Shown: positions 33,334 to 41,230 of the stretch, piece after piece
How positions within the stretch are numbered: position 1 is the first letter of the stretch
Layout of the letters: each line of letters starts with the position of its first letter
From: Altibacter sp.
Lineage (GTDB): Bacteria; Bacteroidota; Bacteroidia; Flavobacteriales; Flavobacteriaceae
Length of the DNA: 45,624 nt
Assembly (NCBI GenBank): GCA_002696485.1
Contig: NZTP01000056.1
Coordinates: forward strand, 1-45,624
Direction: 5' to 3'
The notes under the pieces: generated by a model
What the model was told of the DNA's origin: nothing
The model's database searches: none
The model's input: only the letters and a program-made list of their open reading frames with translations
Translations under genes and position numbers: made by a program

Positions 33334-34244
33334 CGATCCTCAACCTTTATTTCGTTCAGTTCTGTATTCTTTTGTTTTGCGTAATTGAAGCCGATCTCCC
33401 ACCACGTTGCCATCATTTTTTTATCGAAAATCAAGGAATTGGTCGTTAGTACCGTAGGCGTGTAATAGAGGTTGATAATGGCGTCGTGATTCCCGGCAAC
33501 AAACTTACCAATGCGAATGTTTTGTTTCTCAATACGATCTAACATAAACCCATGCAGGTTGGTCAAGAGTGAGAATGGGTTCTTCGACGGCAATCTGTTA
33601 TAATAGGTTACTTCCGTTTCCAAAATAATGACATCTACCGTTGTAGCCCCGCGATTGATCGCTTCTTCAATAGGAACCATACTTCCGAAGCCACCATCGG
33701 CGTACTCGCAGCCGTCTTTCTTAACCATGCTCATAAATGGAATGTAATTACATGAGATCCAAATCCAGTCCAGAAAGTCCTCGTAATTAAAATCGTTGAT
33801 CGATTTGTATTCCACCTGATTGAGACTTAAGTTGGAAACCGTAACTACAACGTCTTTGGAGCCCTCTTTCAGCATATTGAACTCAAGCTGTGTAAAGGTT
33901 TCTTTAATGAGCTTACGCAAGTTTTGACTTTCTCCGAATGTCTTACTGCCACGCAAAAAATTACGCAATACATTAAAATGATCGATTCCTATTTGCTTTC
34001 CGCCGTATTTATCTTTCTTAATAAGAAAAGGTCGGCGATTAAAAATGCTGTTTTGATTCACGGAAGTATACACCTCTTTGATCTTTTCGACCTTTTGCAA
34101 GGCAAGATGTGAAATAAGTAAACTTCCGGTAGAGGTCCCTACAAAGAGATCATAGTCGTGAAACAGCTCCTCAATAAGATATTGTGCCACACCGCCCGCA
34201 AACGCTCCTTTGCTTCCCCCTCCTGAAATTACCAATGCCCTCAT
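33330..34244 (-). CDS. Patatin-like phospholipase
   Basis: A 304-residue patatin-like hydrolase. The glycine-rich oxyanion motif is at the start (VISGGGSKGAF), the nucleophile is S38 in GTSTGS, and the catalytic aspartate is in YADGGFG (DGG/A motif, about residue 185). The family hydrolyses acyl esters of phospholipids. No signal peptide, so cytosolic or membrane-associated. I start at ATG 34242-34244 rather than the upstream ATG at 34299-34301, since this places the GGGSKG motif at its normal distance from the N-terminus and gives a four-base ATGA overlap with the M1 gene upstream, a sign of coupled translation. Confidence 0.9.
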   Translation of the reverse strand: MRALVISGGGSKGAFAGGVAQYLIEELFHDYDLFVGTSTGSLLISHLALQKVEKIKEVYTSVNQNSIFNRRPFLIKKDKYGGKQIGIDHFNVLRNFLRGSKTFGESQNLRKLIKETFTQLEFNMLKEGSKDVVVTVSNLSLNQVEYKSINDFNYEDFLDWIWISCNYIPFMSMVKKDGCEYADGGFGSMVPIEEAINRGATTVDVIILETEVTYYNRLPSKNPFSLLTNLHGFMLDRIEKQNIRIGKFVAGNHDAIINLYYTPTVLTTNSLIFDKKMMATWWEIGFNYAKQKNTELNEIKVEDR

Positions 34245-36298
34245 TCTGCTTTTTCTAAGGATTGAACACTCTTTTTTTCGGCTTCTGAAAAGAAGTCCCA
34301 CATACCGGTTATTTTAGCTTTCAAAACTGGATCTCGCAACACTTCTTTCAGGATTGATCGTGCCGAATTTCGGAATCTCCAATTATGATGCACCGAAGCA
34401 TTCACAAGATGTTCCAAAGTATCTTCGTCAAACAGTCCAAGTTCATATACATAACCAAAAGCCCGTTCACGAACTTCAAAAGCGAATTCGGGAGCTGTGT
34501 ATCCTTTCAATTCCTCTAAGAAATTGCGTTTATTCGCTTCCTGATAGCCTTCAGTAAGGAGAGCGAGTGCCAACCATAACTGACGTACATTTCGATCCTG
34601 AAAACCAAGAACGCCCTTCATAGTATCTAAATAGAACGCTCTGCGTTCGGGTACTGCGGACCATAATCGATACAAAGCGGCTTCTTGAGTACTGTAGGAA
34701 GGATCATTCAGCAAATTTTCAAAAGAGGCTTGTAAGGAGGGCGGAATCTCCTCCATAGTAAGTGCAACGGCTTGCCGAATATACAAATTATCACTTTGCA
34801 ACGCTTTCTGATAGAGTAAAAGTGCTTCGGAGACTGACTCGTTGGCCAATTGGTAGACTACCTCCTGACCTACATATTCGTTGTCTGATTGTAGTGCTTG
34901 TGACAACGCGACTTTTTTTTCAGCAAAAGGAGCATCCCGAAGGCTGGTAACTTCAAAAAAATGCAACATGGCATCATTTTTCTTTAAAGATTCATAGGCT
35001 TGAGCTGCCTTAAAGGCTGTTTGTTGTAACCAATCCTTTTCCCATTGAGAAATATCGACCGCGGTGACGGCTTTCACCTCATCCAAGAAATTATCTGTCG
35101 TCACATTTTTGAAAGCATATTTTGTAAGATAGTTCTTGACGGCCTGCTGAAATTGACGCTTCCCTATAATTTCCTTTAGCATATGTAATGCCCAGGCACC
35201 CTTTTCATAAAAGGTCAAGGAGCTCGCTTTAGGATCTAATAGGGATTCCCCTTTTCCGTCGTCACTCATTGCTTTTAACTGTTCTGCGCTTTGATACAGT
35301 TTCCAATAATAATATGCATCACCAAAGATTTCCTTTTCAGCCAACAAGGCGTAATAGGTAGCAAATCCTTCGTGGAGCCAATGGTGTGTTCCTTCGGTTT
35401 CAGTGACTAAATTTCCAAACCATTGATGCGCAAGCTCATGTGCATTGACATTGATGTAGTTCCTGTCATTAAATGCAATGCTATCTACTACAAAGGCTTC
35501 AGAAAAAAAGGTAGCCGTGGTGTTTTCCATTCCGGCGTATAAAAAGTCCTTTACGGGCACTTGCTTGTAATTCTGCCACGGGTACGGGACGCCAATTTCA
35601 GCTTCCAGAAAATTAAATATCTCTTTGCTGTATCGATAGGTAGGCTCCCACTTGGCGGTATCTCCTTCTGAAATATACAAGGCAATGGGTATACTGCTTT
35701 TGGATTTGATTTCTCGTTTTTTAAAGGGTCCTATTGCAAAAGCCACCAAATAACTGGACATAGGCTGCTGCATATCCCATTGCCAATAAGTAAGTTCATT
35801 TTCAGAATACGTTTGTTTTAACACCCCATTTGCGATCACTGTTTTGTTCTTAGGGCTCGCCAGCGTGAGGTCGAACTCTATCTTATCGTTCATATCATCT
35901 ATACTGGGAAGCCAGTGTGAGGTATATTTTCCCTGTCCTTGGGTCCACAATTGTTCACCCACAAAATAGAGGGTTTGCCTCGGAAAGGCCTTATAAGTAA
36001 ATGCTGCTGTGTACTCCTTCCCTTTTGTAAAGTCACCCAGCAGCCAAATACGATCGGTTGACGCTACCGTCTTTACATGAGAAGGATTCGCAAGCACTTT
36101 CATGTTCTTGGCATCCAAATAGAGTGAGTCTGTCTCCTGAAGCACTTTGAAGGTATAACGAACGCTTCCTTCGATGGAGCTTTCAGAAACATTGGGAATA
36201 AGGACAGCTTCTACTTTTAGGAAATCGACAACCTCCGTTTGTTGGGCAACGAGGAGTGAGGCAAAACACAAAAGGAAAGCGGAAATAAGTAGGCGCAT
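34241..36298 (-). CDS. Exported M1 family metallopeptidase (aminopeptidase)
   Basis: A 685-residue zinc aminopeptidase of the gluzincin M1 family, with signal peptide MRLLISAFLLCFASLLVAQ. The exopeptidase motif is GMEN (256-259). The zinc site is HELAH (287-291) with the third ligand E310 in WLHEGFATYY. A helical HEAT-like C-terminal part (about 450-685) replaces the long C-terminal domain of larger M1 enzymes. It should cleave N-terminal residues from peptides in the periplasm or outside. The patatin-like gene follows with an ATGA overlap, so the two form an operon; a link between peptide release and lipid turnover is only inferred. Confidence 0.92.
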   Translation of the reverse strand: MRLLISAFLLCFASLLVAQQTEVVDFLKVEAVLIPNVSESSIEGSVRYTFKVLQETDSLYLDAKNMKVLANPSHVKTVASTDRIWLLGDFTKGKEYTAAFTYKAFPRQTLYFVGEQLWTQGQGKYTSHWLPSIDDMNDKIEFDLTLASPKNKTVIANGVLKQTYSENELTYWQWDMQQPMSSYLVAFAIGPFKKREIKSKSSIPIALYISEGDTAKWEPTYRYSKEIFNFLEAEIGVPYPWQNYKQVPVKDFLYAGMENTTATFFSEAFVVDSIAFNDRNYINVNAHELAHQWFGNLVTETEGTHHWLHEGFATYYALLAEKEIFGDAYYYWKLYQSAEQLKAMSDDGKGESLLDPKASSLTFYEKGAWALHMLKEIIGKRQFQQAVKNYLTKYAFKNVTTDNFLDEVKAVTAVDISQWEKDWLQQTAFKAAQAYESLKKNDAMLHFFEVTSLRDAPFAEKKVALSQALQSDNEYVGQEVVYQLANESVSEALLLYQKALQSDNLYIRQAVALTMEEIPPSLQASFENLLNDPSYSTQEAALYRLWSAVPERRAFYLDTMKGVLGFQDRNVRQLWLALALLTEGYQEANKRNFLEELKGYTAPEFAFEVRERAFGYVYELGLFDEDTLEHLVNASVHHNWRFRNSARSILKEVLRDPVLKAKITGMWDFFSEAEKKSVQSLEKAE

Positions 36299-36385
36299 GA
36301 AAGATGTGTATCAATTATCTGGCTAAAATTACAAAATCCTTAGTGGAGATTCCTTCTCTTCGCATGGAATTGCTAAATTCGTTCT

Positions 36386-38491
36386 ATGAATGCGAATTTT
36401 CTGCAAACGCCTATCGACTATCTTAAGGGTGTTGGTCCCAATAGAGCAGACCTGCTTAAAAAAGAGCTCGGCATTCATACGTTTCAAGACCTGCTGAATC
36501 TGTTTCCCAACAGATACCTAGATCGAACGCAATATTATAAGATCGGACAATTACAACAAACCAATGCTGAAATTCAGGTCATTGGTAAGATCACACATCT
36601 CAAAATGGTGCAACAACAGCGGGGTAAACGCCTGGTTGCTACTTTTACAGATGAGACGGGCAGCATGGAGCTAGTTTGGTTTCGTGGTCACAAATGGATC
36701 AAAGAGCATTTAAAGATGAACGTTCCTTATGTGATCTTCGGAAAGACGACCTGGTTCAACGGAACCTTTTCGATGCCTCATCCCGATATGGAATTGTTGG
36801 AGGCACATGAGAAGAGCATTCGTTCTGCCATGCAGGCTGTTTATCCTTCCACTGAAAAATTATCGAACAGCGGTATTACAAATCGGGTAATTGGCGGGCT
36901 GATGCAACAGCTGTTTTTAGAGTCTAAAAAAGGATTTTCTGAAAGCCTTTCACAACCCCTTCTTGAACAGCTTAAATTACTGTCAAAAAACGAGGCACTT
37001 TTCAACGTACATTTCCCGAAAAGCCAATCCCATTTGGCACGTGCTCAATACCGATTAAAATTTGAAGAATTATTCTACATTCAGCTTCAACTTATACGTA
37101 AAAACCTACTTCATAAAACAAAAATAAAGGGGTATCCTTTTCCTGTTATAGGGGATCATTTTAATACCTTTTACAACCACCATTTACCCTTCGAATTAAC
37201 CGAAGCACAGAAGCGGGTGATCAAAGAAATTAGACAAGATCTAGGGAGTCACGCACAGATGAATCGCTTGTTGCAGGGAGATGTTGGTTCCGGGAAGACC
37301 ATAGTGGCGCTCTTATCAATGTTTATAGCACTTGACAATGGTTTCCAAGCCTGCTTGATGGCTCCTACTGAAATTTTGTCAGTCCAGCACTATAACAACA
37401 TATTTGAATTGTGTAACTCACTCAATACCAGTATAGAATTGTTAACTGGTTCAACTAAAACTTCAAAAAGAAGAGAGATTCACGAAAAACTGAGAAACGG
37501 CTCCTTAGACATTCTCATCGGCACGCATGCGCTGCTCGAAGACAGCGTTATTTTTAAAAATTTAGGACTCGCTATCATTGATGAGCAACATCGTTTTGGA
37601 GTCGCCCAGCGGAGCAAATTGTGGCATAAAAATGACTATCCTCCGCACGTACTAATCATGACCGCCACCCCTATCCCCCGCACCCTTGCCATGAGCGTTT
37701 ACGGAGACCTCGATATTAGTATTATTGATGAGTTACCTCCGGGACGAAAAGACATAAAAACCGTGCACAGATTTGATGCAAACAGACTCAAGGTTTTTCG
37801 CTTTTTAAAGGATGAAATATCAAAGGGTCGGCAGGTGTATATTGTCTATCCGCTTATCCAAGAAAGTGAGGCAATGGACTACAAGGATCTTATGGATGGT
37901 TACGAAAGTATTGTAAGGGAATTTCCGCTTCCCCAATATCAAGTCTCGATTGTTCACGGCCAAATGAAATCTGCCGACAAAGAGTATGAAATGGACCGAT
38001 TTGTACAAGGTGAAACTCAAATCATGGTTGCTACGACCGTTATTGAAGTAGGTGTCGACGTTCCTAATGCAAGTGTCATGGTAATTGAAAGTGCAGAACG
38101 CTTCGGTTTATCGCAACTACATCAATTGCGGGGTCGTGTTGGGCGGGGTGCCGAGCAGAGTTACTGTATCCTAATGACTGGTCATAAACTCTCTGCCGAC
38201 GCACGAACACGTCTGGAGACCATGGTGCGCACCAACGATGGTTTTGAAATTAGTGAGGTCGATCTAAAACTTCGAGGACCCGGTGATCTCATGGGAACTC
38301 AACAAAGCGGTGTCCTTAATTTGCGTATAGCCGATATTGTAAAGGATTCAGAAATAGTTAAGATCGCCCGCAGCTATGCCATTCAGGTACTCAAGGAAGA
38401 CCCTAATTTGGAGCAACCGCACAATATCCCCATTAAACAGACCTTTGCACAGCTGTCTAAATACAAGAATATTTGGAATTATATTTCCTAA
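36386..38491 (+). CDS. recG: ATP-dependent DNA helicase RecG
   Basis: A 701-residue RecG, a fork-reversal helicase in recombination and repair. N-terminal wedge (OB-fold) domain: TPIDYLKGVGPNRADLLKKE, then FPNRYLDRT, and the DETGSMELVWFRG OB strand. Helicase motifs: LLQGDVGSGKT (Walker A), DEQHRFGVAQRSKL (II), TATPIPRTLA (III), ATTVIEVGVDVPNA (V) and QLRGRVGRG (VI), then the TRG region DGFEISEVDLKLRGPGDLMGTQQSG. All motifs are intact. Length is normal for the family. It starts 87 bases from the divergent M1 gene. Confidence 0.95.
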   Translation: MNANFLQTPIDYLKGVGPNRADLLKKELGIHTFQDLLNLFPNRYLDRTQYYKIGQLQQTNAEIQVIGKITHLKMVQQQRGKRLVATFTDETGSMELVWFRGHKWIKEHLKMNVPYVIFGKTTWFNGTFSMPHPDMELLEAHEKSIRSAMQAVYPSTEKLSNSGITNRVIGGLMQQLFLESKKGFSESLSQPLLEQLKLLSKNEALFNVHFPKSQSHLARAQYRLKFEELFYIQLQLIRKNLLHKTKIKGYPFPVIGDHFNTFYNHHLPFELTEAQKRVIKEIRQDLGSHAQMNRLLQGDVGSGKTIVALLSMFIALDNGFQACLMAPTEILSVQHYNNIFELCNSLNTSIELLTGSTKTSKRREIHEKLRNGSLDILIGTHALLEDSVIFKNLGLAIIDEQHRFGVAQRSKLWHKNDYPPHVLIMTATPIPRTLAMSVYGDLDISIIDELPPGRKDIKTVHRFDANRLKVFRFLKDEISKGRQVYIVYPLIQESEAMDYKDLMDGYESIVREFPLPQYQVSIVHGQMKSADKEYEMDRFVQGETQIMVATTVIEVGVDVPNASVMVIESAERFGLSQLHQLRGRVGRGAEQSYCILMTGHKLSADARTRLETMVRTNDGFEISEVDLKLRGPGDLMGTQQSGVLNLRIADIVKDSEIVKIARSYAIQVLKEDPNLEQPHNIPIKQTFAQLSKYKNIWNYIS

Positions 38492-38548
38492 AAAATACGC
38501 CCTCTTTTAAAAGTTCATTTTTTTCTATGCCGTTCACCGTAAAGTAGT

Positions 38549-38556
38549 TACCTTTA
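38549..38556 (+). promoter_or_regulatory. Putative -7 box of the unknown lipoprotein gene
   Basis: TACCTTTA fits TAnnTTT(G/A). It lies 27 bases before the ATG; no clear -33 TTG. Confidence 0.35.
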
Positions 38557-38583
38557 GTTGTAGCACTTAAACTACACACTGCT

Positions 38584-39924
38584 ATGACAACAACCAACTA
38601 CCAATCCATTCTATTTTTTGCAATCGCTTGTTTTCTGTTCTTGGCGGGATGTTCCAATACCCCCTCTTCATCATCCATGGACCAACAGCGTTTTATTACG
38701 CCCAAAACCGAGACGCTGGAAGCAACCAAAAAAGAGCATACGGCCAATGTTCCGGCACCTGTGATGGAATCACTGCAATCATACGATCCCAAAACCGGAA
38801 CCTACATTTTCAATGACGATGCCGACGCCGTGGAAAATCTTCAAGCCGGAACTGTCGTTCTTTTTGAAACGCATTCACTTCGCAAAATTAAGAACGTACG
38901 TAAAGAGAACGGAACCTTTGTCGTAACGACAGATTTTGCTAAACTCACCGATTATTACAAGGATGCCAACATCGAGTACAGCGCTCCAATAAATTGGTCC
39001 AACGCAACGGCAGCGACTACTACGATGCACGTTGGACAACCTGTTATTAGCATGGCTACCCCAATGTTGGGGCTGTTGACTCCTCAAGAGGAAGGAGAGG
39101 GAATTTCCCCGGAAGGCGAAGAAGGACTTCACATACGGTACGAGGAAATGATTAAAGGATGGAAAGTAGGGTTTAACCTCACTCCCGAAGCCGGTGGTAA
39201 GCTAAAGATAAAACTCAGTGCCGAAAAAGGCAATGTATGCAGTATTGTTGCCGAAGGTTTTATCTCCTCCTTTACCAGCAATGCACAAATTCTAATTGAA
39301 GATGGCGAAACCCAGCAATTCACCTATCGCAACGATGGGATGGAAGGCGAGATGGAAGTGAAATTCGCGGCAGTGGGTTTAGGATCGGAGATTGCCATTC
39401 TTGAAATTCCTGCAAAGATCGAAAGAACCATTTTGGTGAACGGAGTGATCCCTGTGACCCTGCGATTAAAAGCTAATTTAAAGATCTATCCGGAAGTAGC
39501 CCCCGGAAGTAGTAGTCAGGTGAGTATCAAACTCAAGTACAATAGTAGTATTGGTTTTAGCTATGAAACGGGTCATGTGAATACGTTTGCCGATGTAACC
39601 GGAGATCAAGCCGAGCAAACAGGAGACAGTAATACAGCTACCGCCGGAATTGCGGGCATGGGCGTGGGGGTTGAGTTTCCACGTTTCGAGATCGGTATTT
39701 TTGGCAATACCATAGTACCTTATCTGTTACTCAATACACATACATCGTCGTATCTTAGCACGGGTTTGTTGGATAACCGTCCTTGTCATACAGCGACCTG
39801 TAAATATGTTGTACATGCCGGTTTAAGCCTTAGTTTTTTAGGCTTAGGTGCTATAAACCATGACTATAAAGCTTTTGAAGAAGAGAAACGATGGATTGCA
39901 GAAGGATCTCATTGCGGCGATTGA
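38584..39924 (+). CDS. Lipoprotein of unknown function
   Basis: A 446-residue lipoprotein (lipobox LAGCSN, cysteine about residue 23) that I do not recognise. A low-complexity linker (SNTPSSSS) is followed by a conserved-looking block with GTYIFNDDADAVENLQAGTVVLFE (about 78-101). Then comes a strand-rich region, with KLKIKLSAEKGNVC, then VEFPRFEIGIFGNTIVPYLLL. The C-terminus holds three cysteines (NRPCHTATCKY and GSHCGD) and glycine-rich strands, suggesting a beta-rich surface or periplasmic protein with a disulfide. The last 16 bases overlap the 3' end of the thioredoxin-like gene on the opposite strand, so the stop codons are nested. No close family can be named from memory. Confidence 0.75.
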   Translation: MTTTNYQSILFFAIACFLFLAGCSNTPSSSSMDQQRFITPKTETLEATKKEHTANVPAPVMESLQSYDPKTGTYIFNDDADAVENLQAGTVVLFETHSLRKIKNVRKENGTFVVTTDFAKLTDYYKDANIEYSAPINWSNATAATTTMHVGQPVISMATPMLGLLTPQEEGEGISPEGEEGLHIRYEEMIKGWKVGFNLTPEAGGKLKIKLSAEKGNVCSIVAEGFISSFTSNAQILIEDGETQQFTYRNDGMEGEMEVKFAAVGLGSEIAILEIPAKIERTILVNGVIPVTLRLKANLKIYPEVAPGSSSQVSIKLKYNSSIGFSYETGHVNTFADVTGDQAEQTGDSNTATAGIAGMGVGVEFPRFEIGIFGNTIVPYLLLNTHTSSYLSTGLLDNRPCHTATCKYVVHAGLSLSFLGLGAINHDYKAFEEEKRWIAEGSHCGD

Positions 39925-41141
39925 TCTTCCGGGGTTTCTTCGAGAAGCATTTGTACAAACCCTTCAAACTCTTTCACAAAGGCATCATATTCATCGCCTG
40001 TGGCGGGGCCGTTAAATCCGGTGTGAATCTTTCGAACGTTGCCGCTTTTATCGATGAAAATAGTAGTTGGATAGGAAAGCACGTGATTGAGCATAGGTAA
40101 CTTGTCGTTAGCTTTTTGCTTGCTGCTACTGCCGTATTGAGCAAGTAGAATGGGATAAGGAACATCAACAGCATTTTTTAACTTGTTGATCGCTTGGATC
40201 GCTTTGGCTTCGGTTTTGGCATATTCAAAAGCAAGTGCTATAAATTCAAGTTGGTCGTTCTTGTTATTTTTATAATATTCTGAAAAGTATTTGGTCTCAT
40301 CCAAACAGTTGGGGCACCAAGTACCCATAATTTGTACGATCACTACTTTATTCTGAAAGCGTTCATCGGACAAAGAGACCATCTCTCCCTTTGTGTTCGG
40401 AAAACTAAATTCGATATTCTGGTATCCCTCCTTCAAAAAGGTCAATGAATCTGCTTTTGGTAATTCGTAGTTTTCATTACGCTTCGCCGTAAAAGGTTCT
40501 TTCCAGTGATTTCCGCTGTAGAAAATTCCATTCATGATACTGTCCTTCACCTCTGCTTCAAACAGGAACGCGTGGGCCCCGTCGAAAGTTGAAAGTTTAA
40601 GTGAATCCCCTTCCACAGCGCCCTCCAAGAAGCGGTAATCGCCTGTAGTGGTCCTAAACGTACCCGTTACTTTATGTCCCTTCTGCTCGAAAATCCCTTT
40701 GGCTATATAGCGATCTGCTTCCGAATCAGGACTAAACACCGTCTCCCAATTTCCGGTCACGATCTGATTAGGTGCTTTTGAAAGTTCAAATCGTTCGGCC
40801 CGCCCCTGTTTCATCTTAAATGGCACCACACGATCCAAACTGGGTTGCACAAAATTTCCGTAGATAGAATCTTCAGTGTAGATCCCTTTAAAAATGCCTT
40901 CAAAAACAGGATGTTCCAAAAGAATACTATCGCCTTTTATGGTGACATCGGTGATCTCAATCGCTTCCCCCGCATTAAAAAAAGTAATGACATTTCCGGT
41001 ACCATATTCCATTAAGAACGGGATCTTTTTCCCTTTATCCAATTCCAAAACAGCACGCCATTCCCCTATCTTAGGAGTTTTAGGGTCCCTGTTACAGGAG
41101 ACAACCAACAGTGCGCTAAAGAGGAAAAGTAAATACTTCAT
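39909..41141 (-). CDS. TlpA-like thioredoxin-fold lipoprotein
   Basis: A 410-residue lipoprotein (signal KYLLFLFSALLVVSC, cysteine about residue 16) ending in a TlpA/ResA-type thioredoxin domain (last about 150 residues). The active site is CPNC in GTWCPNCLDET, with the strand VVIVQIMGTW before it and the cis-proline in SYPTTIFIDKSG. The N-terminal about 240 residues are strand-rich, as in many Bacteroidota TlpA-family lipoproteins. It should reduce or rearrange disulfides in the periplasm. I start at ATG 41139-41141; an upstream ATG at 41174 adds residues before the signal. It overlaps the unknown lipoprotein gene tail to tail. Confidence 0.88.
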   Translation of the reverse strand: MKYLLFLFSALLVVSCNRDPKTPKIGEWRAVLELDKGKKIPFLMEYGTGNVITFFNAGEAIEITDVTIKGDSILLEHPVFEGIFKGIYTEDSIYGNFVQPSLDRVVPFKMKQGRAERFELSKAPNQIVTGNWETVFSPDSEADRYIAKGIFEQKGHKVTGTFRTTTGDYRFLEGAVEGDSLKLSTFDGAHAFLFEAEVKDSIMNGIFYSGNHWKEPFTAKRNENYELPKADSLTFLKEGYQNIEFSFPNTKGEMVSLSDERFQNKVVIVQIMGTWCPNCLDETKYFSEYYKNNKNDQLEFIALAFEYAKTEAKAIQAINKLKNAVDVPYPILLAQYGSSSKQKANDKLPMLNHVLSYPTTIFIDKSGNVRKIHTGFNGPATGDEYDAFVKEFEGFVQMLLEETPEDQSPQ

Positions 41142-41202
41142 ATAATTTTGAATTTCTGATAGGGAAAGTATCAAAAATAGTCACAAAAAACGAGGTAAAT
41201 GC

Positions 41203-41210
41203 TATCTTTG
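41203..41210 (+). promoter_or_regulatory. Putative -7 box of the pheT promoter
   Basis: TATCTTTG matches TAnnTTTG exactly and lies 20 bases before the ATG. The -33 region shows no TTG. Confidence 0.5.
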
Positions 41211-41230
41211 CGGTTTGTTAAGAATATTTT

